A DNA stretch of 17,661 bases from Pseudomonadota bacterium. Lineage in GTDB: Bacteria > Pseudomonadota > Gammaproteobacteria > Steroidobacterales > Steroidobacteraceae. The notes below the pieces were generated by a model, which was not told the origin of the DNA, did no database searches, and saw nothing but the letters and a program-made list of their open reading frames with translations. The stretch spans positions 1 through 17,661 of the forward strand of contig JAPTUI010000388.1 of assembly GCA_028067895.1 (NCBI GenBank), written 5' to 3'. This document shows positions 1 to 9,769 of the stretch, in pieces. Within the stretch, counting starts at the first letter, position 1. Every line of letters starts with the position of its first letter. The position numbers and the translations under genes were made by a program.

Positions 1-555
1 GCGGGCATTTTGCTCGCCAAGGACCTGCTGCGCCTGTGCAGTGACGAGGAGCGTGAACGCTTCGACATCCGCGAATACATGCGCCCGGCGGTGTTCGTGC
101 CGGAATCGAAGCGGCTCGACGTGCTGCTGAAGGAGTTCCGCGGCAACCATCAGCACATGGCGATCGTGGTCGACGAGTACGGCGGGGTCGCCGGCCTGAT
201 TACCATCGAGGACGTCATCGAGCAGATCGTCGGGGAGATCGACGACGAATTCGACGTCGAGGACGATCAGAACATCCGCAAGGAAGCCGACCGGCAGTAT
301 CTGGTGCGCGGTGTGACGCGCATCGAGGAGTTCAATGAGCACTTCGGCGCGCGCCTGCCCGAGGAGCAGGGATTCGAGACCGTGGCCGGGCTGCTGATGC
401 GCCGCTTCGGCCGGCTGCCGCGCCGCGGCGAGGCCGTCACCATCGATGGGTTCGAGTTCCGCATCACCCGGGCCGATCGGCGGCGCATCGATGCACTGCG
501 CGTCGTGCTGCCCGCCGGCATGAGCGCGCCGCGCGAGCCGGAGTCGGCGGTTTGA
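1..555 (+). CDS. corC: CorC/YbeX family CBS-domain protein, 3' part
   Basis: The gene is open at the left edge; the frame runs from base 1 (AGILLAKDLL) and the real start lies outside the window. The visible 184 residues hold the end of a CBS pair, with the typical stretch HMAIVVDEYGGVAGLITIED followed by VIEQIVGEIDDEFD. After that comes the CorC_HlyC transporter-associated domain (about residues 95-170, including GFETVAGLLMRRFGRLPRRGE). In the family, CorC/YbeX is a cytoplasmic CBS protein linked to magnesium and cobalt efflux and to ribosome or RNA homeostasis; its exact role is unsettled. The neighbour fits: in E. coli ybeX lies directly upstream of lnt. The stop TGA at 553-555 overlaps the TTG start of lnt by four bases (TTGA), which implies translational coupling. 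The C-terminus is complete. I am confident of the family and less so of the biochemical role. Confidence 0.93.
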   Translation, partial: AGILLAKDLLRLCSDEERERFDIREYMRPAVFVPESKRLDVLLKEFRGNHQHMAIVVDEYGGVAGLITIEDVIEQIVGEIDDEFDVEDDQNIRKEADRQYLVRGVTRIEEFNEHFGARLPEEQGFETVAGLLMRRFGRLPRRGEAVTIDGFEFRITRADRRRIDALRVVLPAGMSAPREPESAV

Positions 556-2117
556 GCGGCGCGGCGCTGAGGGAATTCGCGGCCCGGGTCCGCCGCGCCG
601 CAGGTCCGCGACCGGACGGTCCCTCGCCAGGCCCGCTCTGGCACCATGGCCTCGCACTGTGCGCCGGGGCGATGCTCGCCACGGCGTTCGCGCCGCAGGG
701 CTGGTGGCCGTTCGCGCTGTTGAGTCCGGCATTGCTGCTGGCACTGTGGGAGAGTGCCAGTGCGCGCCGGGCGGCATGGCTCGGATTCTGGTTCGGCTTC
801 GGGCTGTTCGCGGTCGGGACTTACTGGCTCTACAACGCCATCCATCTCGATGCCCCGGTATGGCTCGCTCTGCTGGCGACGCTCGCGCTGATGGGCCTGA
901 TGGCGGCCTACCATGCACTCACCGGATATGTGGTGGTCAGATTCTTTCGCAGCGGGCCGCTGCGCTGGCTGCTCGCCGCACCGGGCACCTGGCTGATCAG
1001 CGAATGGCTGCGCGGTTGGTTGCTGTCGGGATTCCCTTGGCTGACGCTCGGCTACACGCAAACGGGTACCGCACTCGCGCACCTGGCGCCGCTCGCGGGT
1101 GTATACGGCATCAGTCTGGTGCTGCTCGCCGGATCCGGCGCACTCGTGGCGCTGGTGCGCGGCACCTTGCGCGTGCGTCTGATCGGTGCGACGGTGCTGA
1201 TCGCACCGTGGCTCGCGGCGGCCGCGCTGGGCGGCACTGCATGGACGCACCCGTCCGGGCCGTCGACCTCGGTGGCCATCGTGCAGGCCAATATTCCCCA
1301 GCACGAGAAGTGGCAGAGCGCGCATTCCGACCGGATCCTCGCGCGCTACAGGCGCATGACCGAATCGGCCCTCGGCACGCGCCTGATCGTCTGGCCGGAG
1401 TCCGCTCTGCCGGACCTGATCAACAACCTGTTTCCCTATGTCGCCAGCCTGGATCGTGCTGCCCGTGCACACGGTTCGGCGCTCGTGCTCGGCACGCTGC
1501 GCGAGTCCTCCTCGGGCGATTACTACAACTCGATTCTCGCCCTCGGTCGCGAAGCCAGCTGGTACGACAAGGACCACCTGGTGCCACTCGTGGAGATCAT
1601 TCCGCTGCCGCGCTTCGTGCGCCGCTGGCTGCGGGAGATGAACCTGCCGTCCTCGAGTTTCACCCGCGGCGGCCCTGATCAGAAGCCGCTGCCGGTGGCG
1701 GGTCTGAAGCTCGGCCCGACGGTGTGCTACGAAGTGGCCTACGGTGGCTACATGCTGCGCATGCTGCCGGAGGCCGATGTGCTCGTGAACGTCACGGACG
1801 ACGCCTGGTTCGGCGACAGCTCCGAGCTCGCCCAGCAGTTCCAGATGGCCCGTATGCGCACCCTCGAGGAGGGGCGGTACATGATCGTCGCGACCGACGA
1901 CGGCATCTCCGGGGTCATCGGGCCGCAGGGACAGATCATCGCGCAGGCCCCGGCCATGCGCGCCGTCGTGCTGAAATCCGCGGTCATCCCGATGAGCGGC
2001 ATGACGCCCTTCGCCCGGGTCGGCAACGGGCTTGCCGTCGTGCTGGCGGGGGCTGCCTTGAGCGCGGCGTTCGCGCTGCGGCGGCTCGGCCGCCGCCGTA
2101 CAATGCCCCTGCCGTGA
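552..2117 (+). CDS. lnt: Apolipoprotein N-acyltransferase
   Basis: Lnt adds the third acyl chain to the N-terminal cysteine of lipoproteins in the inner membrane, the last step of lipoprotein maturation. The product is 521 residues, close to the usual length of about 510. The first ~220 residues are a run of hydrophobic segments (several membrane helices). A nitrilase-type domain follows from about residue 230 (SVAIVQANIPQHEKW). The Glu-Lys-Cys catalytic triad is visible: E283 in VWPESALP, K340 in WYDKDHLVPL and C392 in GPTVCYE. A final hydrophobic helix lies near residues 488-510. The TTG start overlaps the corC stop; no other in-frame start fits the first helix better. The enzyme would act on LptE, made downstream, as on all outer-membrane lipoproteins. 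Nothing suggests damage. Confidence 0.96.
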   Translation: MSGAALREFAARVRRAAGPRPDGPSPGPLWHHGLALCAGAMLATAFAPQGWWPFALLSPALLLALWESASARRAAWLGFWFGFGLFAVGTYWLYNAIHLDAPVWLALLATLALMGLMAAYHALTGYVVVRFFRSGPLRWLLAAPGTWLISEWLRGWLLSGFPWLTLGYTQTGTALAHLAPLAGVYGISLVLLAGSGALVALVRGTLRVRLIGATVLIAPWLAAAALGGTAWTHPSGPSTSVAIVQANIPQHEKWQSAHSDRILARYRRMTESALGTRLIVWPESALPDLINNLFPYVASLDRAARAHGSALVLGTLRESSSGDYYNSILALGREASWYDKDHLVPLVEIIPLPRFVRRWLREMNLPSSSFTRGGPDQKPLPVAGLKLGPTVCYEVAYGGYMLRMLPEADVLVNVTDDAWFGDSSELAQQFQMARMRTLEEGRYMIVATDDGISGVIGPQGQIIAQAPAMRAVVLKSAVIPMSGMTPFARVGNGLAVVLAGAALSAAFALRRLGRRRTMPLP

Positions 2118-2182
2118 GGCGCCGCGAGGCGACCTGCGGCGTCCACCTCCGCTGAATTTGAGAACACCCAGGCGATTGTCCG

Positions 2183-4407
<2,225 letters not shown>

Positions 4408-4420
<13 letters not shown>

Positions 4421-4800
4421 ATTCGGTCGGGCGCTTCGATGATGCGACCCCCGGCGGGCGCGCCGCGCGGCACGAGGCGCTCGAGATCATCACCCTGGTG
4501 CTCGCCCCGATCGTGCCGCACCTGAGCCATGCGCTGTGGCAGGCCCTCGGACACGAGCGCGCCGTGGTCGATGAGCCCTGGCCCGAGGTCGACGCTGCCG
4601 CGCTGGTGCAGGACACGGTCGAGCTGGTCGTGCAGGTCAACGGCAAGCTGCGCGGGCGCATCCAGGTGCCCGCCGGCGCCGACGAGGCGCTGGTGCGCGA
4701 AGCGGCGCTCGCCGACGAGCAGGTCACCCGTTTCATCGCGGGTCAGCCGATCCGCAAGGTCATCGTCGTGCCCGGCAAACTCATCAACATCGTGGTCTGA
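4408..4800 (+). pseudogene. leuS: C-terminal part of leuS in a shifted frame
   Basis: This frame continues LeuRS directly after the break: VQLLNSVGRFDD, then LAPIVPHLSHALWQALG (anticodon-binding domain), then the typical C-terminal domain with LVVQVNGKLRGRIQVPA and the ending IRKVIVVPGKLINIVV. It is 130 codons, with no stop and no sign of decay. There is no convincing separate start and ribosome site, so I read it as the tail of the same gene and not as an independent protein. In E. coli the C-terminal domain helps bind tRNA-Leu, so a protein ending at 4420 should be inactive or badly impaired. The stop lies six bases before the GTG of lptE, as expected for the leuS-lptE operon. Confidence 0.9.
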
Positions 4801-4806
4801 GCCGCC

Positions 4807-5304
4807 GTGAAATCCACCCTGCTGCGCCGCTTCGCTTGCGCCTGGGCCGCCTCCGCCGTGCTGCTGCTGGCGGGCTGCGGCTTTCATCTGGAAGGCCGCA
4901 CGGTGCTGCCGGCGGTGATGCGCCGGCCCTACATCCAGGCGTCCGACCAGCAGAGTGACTTCGTGCACAGCTTGCGTCGCGACCTGCTGATCTCCGGGGC
5001 CCATCCGGTCCGCGGGCCTGCCCATGCCACGGCGATCATCGTCGTGCACGAGAGCCGGGTGAAGCGGGTCCTGTCGGTATCGGCCACCAACCGGCCGACC
5101 GAGTACGAGGTGGTCTACGCGGTGCAGTTCTCGGTGATCGCCGGCGGCAAGACGCTGCTTGAGAAGCAGACCGTGCGGACCTCGCGCTCCTACACATTCA
5201 GCGAGAACCTGCTGCTCGCCACCGAGCACGAGCAGGCGATTCTCACCGCAGCGATGGGGCGGGAGCTCGCCGACATCGTGATGCGCCGACTCGCCAAGTT
5301 GTGA
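4807..5304 (+). CDS. lptE: LPS-assembly lipoprotein LptE
   Basis: LptE is the outer-membrane lipoprotein that plugs the LptD barrel and helps place lipopolysaccharide on the cell surface. The 165-residue product begins with a basic and hydrophobic signal peptide. It has a lipobox L-L-A-G-C with the lipidated cysteine at residue 24, followed by GFHLEGR, the usual start of mature LptE (CGFHLRG-type). The rest shows the alternating beta pattern of the family (RVKRVLSVSATNRPTEYEVVYAVQFSV is too long to be chance; residues about 77-103). The GTG start lies six bases after the leuS stop, and leuS-lptE is a conserved pair. The stop overlaps the next gene by GTGA. In E. coli holA would come next; here it is about 10 kb away. 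Identification rests on lipobox, length and position, and is strong. Confidence 0.93.
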   Translation: MKSTLLRRFACAWAASAVLLLAGCGFHLEGRTVLPAVMRRPYIQASDQQSDFVHSLRRDLLISGAHPVRGPAHATAIIVVHESRVKRVLSVSATNRPTEYEVVYAVQFSVIAGGKTLLEKQTVRTSRSYTFSENLLLATEHEQAILTAAMGRELADIVMRRLAKL

Positions 5305-5795
5305 CGAGCGACGTACTGAGGCTCGCCGTGCTCGGGCCGGCGAGCGTGGCGGCGCTGCTGGCGCGCTACGGGATGAGGCTCGAGCTGTTGGCCACCGATG
5401 AGCCGATCCCGGGTTCCTTTTGGGGCGAGTGTGAGGCGGGGCTGCGCGGCGAGACGCTCTACGCCCGGCCCGATACGCCAGTGCACTCCATCCTGCACGA
5501 GGCGTGTCATTTCATCTGCATGAGTCCCGAGCGCCGCGCGGCGCTCGACACCAATGCCGGCGGCGACGATGCGGAGGAGTCCGCCGTGTGCTATCTGCAG
5601 GTGCTGCTGTCGGATGCACTGGCCGGCGTCGGGCGCGAGCGGATATGTGCAGACATGGACGCGTGGGGCTACAGCTTCCGTCTGGGCAGCACGGGGGCCT
5701 GGTTCGAGTGCGACGCCGAGGATGCGCGCGCATGGCTGCGCCGTCACGCCCTGACCGACGCATCGGACCGGCCTACCGGGCGGTGCCGGGACTGA
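5301..5795 (+). CDS. Conserved hypothetical protein with HEACH (zincin-like) motif
   Basis: A 164-residue protein of a family I recognise only as a conserved hypothetical of gammaproteobacteria. The most telling feature is H66-E67-A68-C69-H70, an HExxH pattern typical of zinc peptidases. It is followed 22-23 residues later by E92-E93 in an AEESAVCYLQ helix that could give the third ligand. Other blocks that look conserved are FWGECEAGL, LYARPDTPVHSILHE, DTNAGG and DMDAWGYSFRLGS. There is no signal peptide and no membrane segment, so it is probably cytoplasmic. The GTG start overlaps the lptE stop (GTGA), which suggests co-translation with the lptE operon. A small metalloprotease is a reasonable guess, but substrate and activity cannot be read from the sequence. 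Confidence 0.85.
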   Translation: MTSDVLRLAVLGPASVAALLARYGMRLELLATDEPIPGSFWGECEAGLRGETLYARPDTPVHSILHEACHFICMSPERRAALDTNAGGDDAEESAVCYLQVLLSDALAGVGRERICADMDAWGYSFRLGSTGAWFECDAEDARAWLRRHALTDASDRPTGRCRD

Positions 5796-5833
5796 CCGAC
5801 CGGTCGGGCTGCGCGGACGGACCTGCCCGACCG
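5796..5833. repeat. Nested inverted repeats between convergent genes
   Basis: A perfect 12-base palindrome CCGACCGGTCGG lies at 5796-5807, directly after a stop codon. Its second half also pairs with a nine-base arm: CGGTCGGGC at 5801-5809 matches GCCCGACCG at 5825-5833, with a 15-base loop. Two hairpins are therefore mutually exclusive. The site lies between the converging HEACH gene and slyX, where a two-way terminator would be useful, but neither strand has a T-run, so intrinsic termination is not shown. It could also bind a dimeric protein. Confidence 0.5.
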
Positions 5834-5876
5834 AGGCCGATGCGCTGGCGCATGGTGCGCGAATCGGCCGCGCCGC

Positions 5877-6083
5877 TCAGTAATGCGGCGGGCGTTCCTC
5901 TTCCGGCGTGCGCGGCGTGACGTCCGATTCGTAGGTCTGCAGGCGTGAGGCGAGCGCCCCGATCTGCTCGCGCAGAGCCTCGATGTCCCGGTGCTGGCGG
6001 AACACCACGTCGCTGAGTTCGGCGTTGGCCCGCTCCAGAAAGGCGATCTTGATCTCGATCTGTTCGATCGCGTGGGCGTTCAC
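5877..6083 (-). CDS. slyX: SlyX family protein
   Basis: A short acidic coiled-coil protein: IEQIEIKIAFLERANAEL, then a heptad-like helix through about residue 50, and a tail PEEERPPHY. E. coli SlyX is 72 residues and ends in PPPHY, a strong signature. Its function is unknown; in E. coli it lies near the slyD peptidyl-prolyl isomerase gene. I chose the GTG at 6083 (68 residues) because GGAG lies about 11 bases upstream and the length matches the family. An ATG at 6119 would add 12 residues (MRHAFRPGDEPA) but has no visible ribosome site. The gene converges with the HEACH gene and is divergent from the phosphoribosyltransferase gene. Confidence 0.85.
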   Translation of the reverse strand: MNAHAIEQIEIKIAFLERANAELSDVVFRQHRDIEALREQIGALASRLQTYESDVTPRTPEEERPPHY

Positions 6084-6303
6084 GGCGGGCTCGTCTCCGG
6101 GTCGAAAGGCGTGGCGCATTGCAACCGCATCAACCGTGGCCGTCAAGCGCCGCGGCCAGGGCGGCTGCGCTTCGGGTCGCGCCACGCCGTGGTATTTCCG
6201 TATGGCGGGTCTGCCGCGGCATTGCATAGTGTGCGCTCGTGTCCTCACCGGGACCGGGGCTCCATGAGGGGCCCGCCGGAAACGCTCTACGGCACCGATC
6301 ATC
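6084..6303. other. Divergent intergenic region, slyX / phosphoribosyltransferase
   Basis: About 220 bases between two divergent genes (about 184 if slyX starts at 6119). It must hold the promoters of both, but I see no box pair I would defend. CATAGT at 6225-6230 matches the -10 consensus at four of six positions, without a good -35. There is no FNR/ANR-type dyad (TTGAT-N4-ATCAA). An ATG at 6264 is in the wrong frame for the downstream gene. Confidence 0.4.
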
Positions 6304-6972
6304 ATGGCGCTGCTGCACAGATTTATCGACCGAGCGGCCGCGGGCGTGGCCCTCGCCCGCGAATTGAAGCGCAAAGGGCTGCATCCGCCGTGGATCGTGC
6401 TCGGCTTGGCGCGCGGCGGAGTCGCGGTCGCCGTCGAGGTCGCGGCCCGCCTGGGCGCACCGCTCGATGTGATGCTGGTGCGCAAGATCGGTATGCCCGG
6501 GCAGGCGGAGTTTGCCATCGGCGCCATTGCGTGGGGCGGCATTACAGTTCGCGATCCGCACATCGTGCGCGACGGCGAAGACCTCGCCGCGGCATTCGAC
6601 GCGCAGGCGGTGTGTGAGCGGCGCGAGTTGGAGCGTCGCGAACGGGTTTTCCGGGCGGGACTTGCACCCCTGACGCTCACGGACAAGACGGTCATCCTGG
6701 TCGATGACGGGATCGCTACCGGTTGGACCATGCTCGCGGCCGTCCGTGCCGCCCACAAGGCCGGCGCTGCGCACATCATTGCGGCAGCGCCTGTGGCCTC
6801 GCACGCGGCGCTCGGACCCATTCGCGCCGAAGCGGACGACGTCGTGATCGTGCATGTTCCGCCGCAACTGATGGCCATCGGGGAGTGGTACGAGCATTTC
6901 GAGCAGCTCGAGGACACCGAGGTCTCGCGTTTGCTCGCAAAGGGTCGCACCGAGCCCGCCATGGCCGAATGA
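6304..6972 (+). CDS. Predicted phosphoribosyltransferase (COG1926 type)
   Basis: A 222-residue type I phosphoribosyltransferase fold. Residues 32-40 (VLGLARGGV) match the family's LxRGGxPVA segment, and residues 52-62 hold APLDVMLVRKI. The PRPP-binding loop VILVDDGIATGWT at residues 130-142 has both acidic residues and the TG pair. The base or acceptor substrate of COG1926 proteins is unknown; many lie next to, or are fused with, a dienelactone-hydrolase-like domain, as in mycobacterial Rv0571c. Here that partner starts seven bases downstream, and a PRPP synthetase follows. The three would form one operon. The ATG at 6304 has only a weak ribosome site; the N-terminus fits the family. The protein should be cytoplasmic. 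Family confident, reaction unknown. Confidence 0.9.
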   Translation: MALLHRFIDRAAAGVALARELKRKGLHPPWIVLGLARGGVAVAVEVAARLGAPLDVMLVRKIGMPGQAEFAIGAIAWGGITVRDPHIVRDGEDLAAAFDAQAVCERRELERRERVFRAGLAPLTLTDKTVILVDDGIATGWTMLAAVRAAHKAGAAHIIAAAPVASHAALGPIRAEADDVVIVHVPPQLMAIGEWYEHFEQLEDTEVSRLLAKGRTEPAMAE

Positions 6973-6979
6973 GACTGCC

Positions 6980-7666
6980 ATGAACACCGTGCGCGCACGC
7001 ACCGTGGCGATCGAGCTCGCAACGGTGAGACTCGAGGGCCTGCTGCGCGTGCCCCGGGGCGCCCGCGGGCTCGTCCTGTTCGCGCATGGCAGCGGCAGCG
7101 GCCGGCTCAGTCCGCGCAACACCTACGTTGCCCAGTACCTCTCGGCGTTCCGGCTCGCCACGCTCCTGTTCGATCTGCTGACGGTGCAGGAGGCGCGCAT
7201 CGATGCGGTGACCGGAGCGATGCGTTTCGACATCGCGCTGTTGACGGACCGGCTGGCCGCAGCTACGGCCTGGGTCCGCGCGGCGCCCGCGCTGCCGGAT
7301 CTGCCTCTGGGGTATTTCGGCGCCAGCACGGGGGCGGCCGCCGCGCTCGCCGCTGCCGCCCGCCTGCCGTACGTCCGGGCGGTGGTGTCCCGCGGCGGCC
7401 GCCCGGACCTCGCCGGACCGGTGCTCGGGGCGGTGCGCGCCGCGACGCTGCTCATCGTCGGCGGCGATGACCGGCAGGTTCTGGCGTTGAATCGCGCGGC
7501 GCTCGCGCAATTGCGCGGGGTGGCTCGTCTGCAAGTGGTGCCGGGCGCGACGCATCTATTTGCCGAGCCCGGCGCGCTGGAGCACGTCTCGGCGTTGGCC
7601 GGAGCCTGGTTCGAGCAGCATCTGTGTGCCCCGGCCTTGGGGCGAGTGCAGCGCGAGGCGGGCTGA
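6980..7666 (+). CDS. Alpha/beta hydrolase, dienelactone-hydrolase-like
   Basis: A 228-residue alpha/beta hydrolase. Visible: LVLFAHGSGSGR (oxyanion region, residues 31-42); the nucleophile elbow GASTG with S116; an acidic residue in VGGDDRQV (D163 or D164); and the catalytic histidine H192 in PGATHLF. The Ser-Asp-His set looks complete. No signal peptide is present. Proteins of this kind occur next to, or fused with, COG1926 phosphoribosyltransferases; the substrate is not known, and 'dienelactone hydrolase' is a fold label and not a function. The gene lies seven bases after the phosphoribosyltransferase and shares one base (TGATG) with the start of the PRPP synthetase gene, so the three are almost surely co-translated. 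Confidence 0.88.
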   Translation: MNTVRARTVAIELATVRLEGLLRVPRGARGLVLFAHGSGSGRLSPRNTYVAQYLSAFRLATLLFDLLTVQEARIDAVTGAMRFDIALLTDRLAAATAWVRAAPALPDLPLGYFGASTGAAAALAAAARLPYVRAVVSRGGRPDLAGPVLGAVRAATLLIVGGDDRQVLALNRAALAQLRGVARLQVVPGATHLFAEPGALEHVSALAGAWFEQHLCAPALGRVQREAG

Positions 7667-8676
7667 TGGCGGCCGAGGCGGTGCTGCTCGCCCTCGACGA
7701 GAGCGGTGTCCTCGGCGCGGCCGTCGCGCGCGAGGCAGGTCTGGCGCTGCTGCCGATCGAGGCGCGCCGCTTCGAGGGCGGAGAATTCAAACTGCGGCCG
7801 CTGCAGTCGGTGCGCGGCCGCGACACGTTCGTCGTGCAATCGCTCGCCGCGAGTCCGGCGGTACCGGTGTGCGAGCGCCTGGTGCGGCTGCTGTTTCTGT
7901 TGCAAGGGTTGCATGACGCCGGTGCCCGCTCCGCGACGGTGCTCGTGCCGTACCTGGCGTTCGCCCGCAAGGACCGGCGCACGCAGTTGCGCGATCCGGT
8001 CAGCGCCAGGTACGTCGCGGAGCTGCTCGAAGCAGCACATGCGGGTGTGGTCATCGGTCTGGATGTGCACAACCCGGTGGCGTTCGACAATGCATTCCGG
8101 GTTCCAACCATTCACCTGACCGCCATCCCGATGATGGCGGCGCACTTCGCCGGCCAAAACCCCTCGGCGCGGCTCGCCGTGGTCTCCCCGGACGTCGGTG
8201 GCATCAAGCGCGCACAGATTTTCCGCGAGCAGCTCATCGCGCACCTCGGTCGCGAGGTGGAACTGGCGTTTGTCACCAAGCGCCGCGCGAGGGATGTCGT
8301 CTCGAGCGGGAGTCTGCTCGGGGACGTGACCGGATGCACCGTCATCGTGCTCGATGATCTGTGCGCCACGGGCGGGACGCTGATTCGTGCGGCGCACGCC
8401 TGCCGGCGGGCCGGAGCCGATTCTGTCTACGTGGCCGTCACGCACGCACCGCAGCCGAGCGGTCTCGATGCGCTGGCAGCGGCCGAGGTCATCCGCGGCA
8501 TCGTCGTGACCGACAGTGTCGGGCTCGACGTGCCGACGGTGGGCCGGGCGCAGGCCTCGGGCAAACTCCTCACGCTGTCGGTCGCGCCGCTGCTCGGCCA
8601 GGTCGTGCAGCGGATGGCGAGCGGCGTTGCGGTGGCGCCGCTGCTCGAGCAGTGGCCGGTGCGCCCCGGGGAGTGA
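7666..8676 (+). CDS. Divergent ribose-phosphate pyrophosphokinase (PRPP synthetase)
   Basis: A 336-residue PRPP synthetase homologue, which would make PRPP from ribose 5-phosphate and ATP. The active-site blocks are present: FEGGEFKLRP (residues 36-45), YLAFARKDRRT (96-106; family YxxYxRQDR), GLDVHNP (131-137), SPDVGG (174-179), the catalytic flexible loop TKRR (204-207), and the PRPP loop VIVLDDLCATGGT (226-238). It is therefore probably active, though diverged from housekeeping Prs, which in gammaproteobacteria usually lies by ispE; I infer this is a second copy. I chose the ATG at 7666, which overlaps the hydrolase stop as TGATG; a GTG 14 codons upstream would lie inside the hydrolase. The 3' end overlaps the convergent kinase-like gene by 107 bases. 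Its place beside a phosphoribosyltransferase suggests dedicated PRPP supply. Confidence 0.88.
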   Translation: MAAEAVLLALDESGVLGAAVAREAGLALLPIEARRFEGGEFKLRPLQSVRGRDTFVVQSLAASPAVPVCERLVRLLFLLQGLHDAGARSATVLVPYLAFARKDRRTQLRDPVSARYVAELLEAAHAGVVIGLDVHNPVAFDNAFRVPTIHLTAIPMMAAHFAGQNPSARLAVVSPDVGGIKRAQIFREQLIAHLGREVELAFVTKRRARDVVSSGSLLGDVTGCTVIVLDDLCATGGTLIRAAHACRRAGADSVYVAVTHAPQPSGLDALAAAEVIRGIVVTDSVGLDVPTVGRAQASGKLLTLSVAPLLGQVVQRMASGVAVAPLLEQWPVRPGE

Positions 8677-9769
8677 CCCGGCGGGCCGCCCCGCGGGCCG
8701 CGGTGGCCGTTCGGCCGGCGCGGCTCAGCGCACGGCGTCCCAGGCGCAGTGCATCGGCAAGGTACGACTCGGCGCGGGCACGCCAGGCCGGCTGCTCGAG
8801 CGCGAAGGCCGCATCGCGCAGATGCCAGGCGCTGATCAGCGCGCGCACCGCGGCGCGACGGCTCATGTAGAAGTCGATCAGCGCTGCCGGTACGCGGTCG
8901 GCGCTCGAGCGGCGGTAATGCGCAATCAGGCGCGAGGCGCTGCGGGCGCCCGCGAGGCGCGCGCATTCGAGTGCCAGGAACGCGATTTCCTCGGCCGGAT
9001 CGAGCCGCCGCAGGTCGGCGTCGAACTCCAGACAGTCGATCACGCACAGCCGCGAGGCGCGCGAATCTAGGAACACGTGCTCGGGTCGAAGATCGCCGTG
9101 CCCGTCACGCAGTTGCGCGGCGCGTTCGCGCAGGAGCGCTCCGTGCGCGGTGAGGAACTGCCGCTGAACCTTCGCCAGCGCCGCCACCCGGCGCGCATCG
9201 AGGCCGAGGTCGGCCGCGCACAACGCCCGGGCCGTGCTGGCCGTCTGCCGCCGCAGCCGCGCCAGATACGCTGCCTCGCCCATCGGCCGCTGCTCGGCGG
9301 CTGCGAAGAACCCCGAGAGCGTTGCCGTCAGCCGGGCCCAGTCGCGCTCCGTGACGCCACGGCGCACAAGCGTCCGCTCGAGGCTGCGCCGTGGCGCGAG
9401 CCTGCGCATCCGCACGAGCCAGTCGACGACTCGTGTTCCCGACCGCAGCGAAAGTCGTCCGGTGCGCGTCTGCTTCAGCGCCGCGAGGCCTAGATACACC
9501 GACGGGGCGAGCCGTCGGTTCAGCTGCAGTTCGGTGCGGCACGCCCGCTCCCGGTCCGCGAGGGTGCGGTAGTCCATCGAGGTCTGGCGCATCGGTTTCT
9601 TCAGCTTCAGGGCGTACGACCCGACGAGAAACACCCAGGCGTAGTGCGTTTCGATGCACCCGATCGAGCGCGGTCGCGGCGTGTAGTGGCGCGGATCGGC
9701 CAGGTACGCGAGCTTTGCCGGCAGCGATGGAGCCGCGGGGGACGTGAGGGTGCGGTTCGAACGACTCAT
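8570..9769 (-). CDS. Kinase-like protein, COG2187 (aminoglycoside phosphotransferase superfamily)
   Basis: The 399-residue product matches the COG2187 pattern. IETHYAWVFLVGSYALKLKKP (residues 39-59, with likely ATP-binding lysines at 55-58) is followed by ERACRTELQLNRRLAP. The kinase catalytic motif is GHGDLRPEHVFL (H224, D226), with a second metal-binding acid in VIDCLEFD (D245). Some COG2187 proteins carry an extra P-loop ATPase domain; this one does not. The substrate is unknown. I chose the ATG at 9769; a GTG at 9814 is in frame but neither has a clear ribosome site. The last ~45 residues are low-complexity Ala/Arg/Pro, and the final 107 bases run antisense through the end of the PRPP synthetase gene. 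The functional core ends before this. Family fairly sure, role unknown. Confidence 0.8.
   Translation of the reverse strand: MSRSNRTLTSPAAPSLPAKLAYLADPRHYTPRPRSIGCIETHYAWVFLVGSYALKLKKPMRQTSMDYRTLADRERACRTELQLNRRLAPSVYLGLAALKQTRTGRLSLRSGTRVVDWLVRMRRLAPRRSLERTLVRRGVTERDWARLTATLSGFFAAAEQRPMGEAAYLARLRRQTASTARALCAADLGLDARRVAALAKVQRQFLTAHGALLRERAAQLRDGHGDLRPEHVFLDSRASRLCVIDCLEFDADLRRLDPAEEIAFLALECARLAGARSASRLIAHYRRSSADRVPAALIDFYMSRRAAVRALISAWHLRDAAFALEQPAWRARAESYLADALRLGRRALSRAGRTATAARGAARRVTPRGAPATARAAAPPQRRSPSAARPGRAAARPTA

Noticed and set aside
267..1577. Long open frame antisense to corC and lnt
   Set aside because: It is an Arg/Pro/Gln-rich shadow typical of GC-rich DNA, opposite two well-identified genes, with no recognisable domain.
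2099..2104. TACAAT as a -10 box for leuS
   Set aside because: It matches five of six positions, but no acceptable -35 lies 16-18 bases upstream and it sits within the last codons of lnt.
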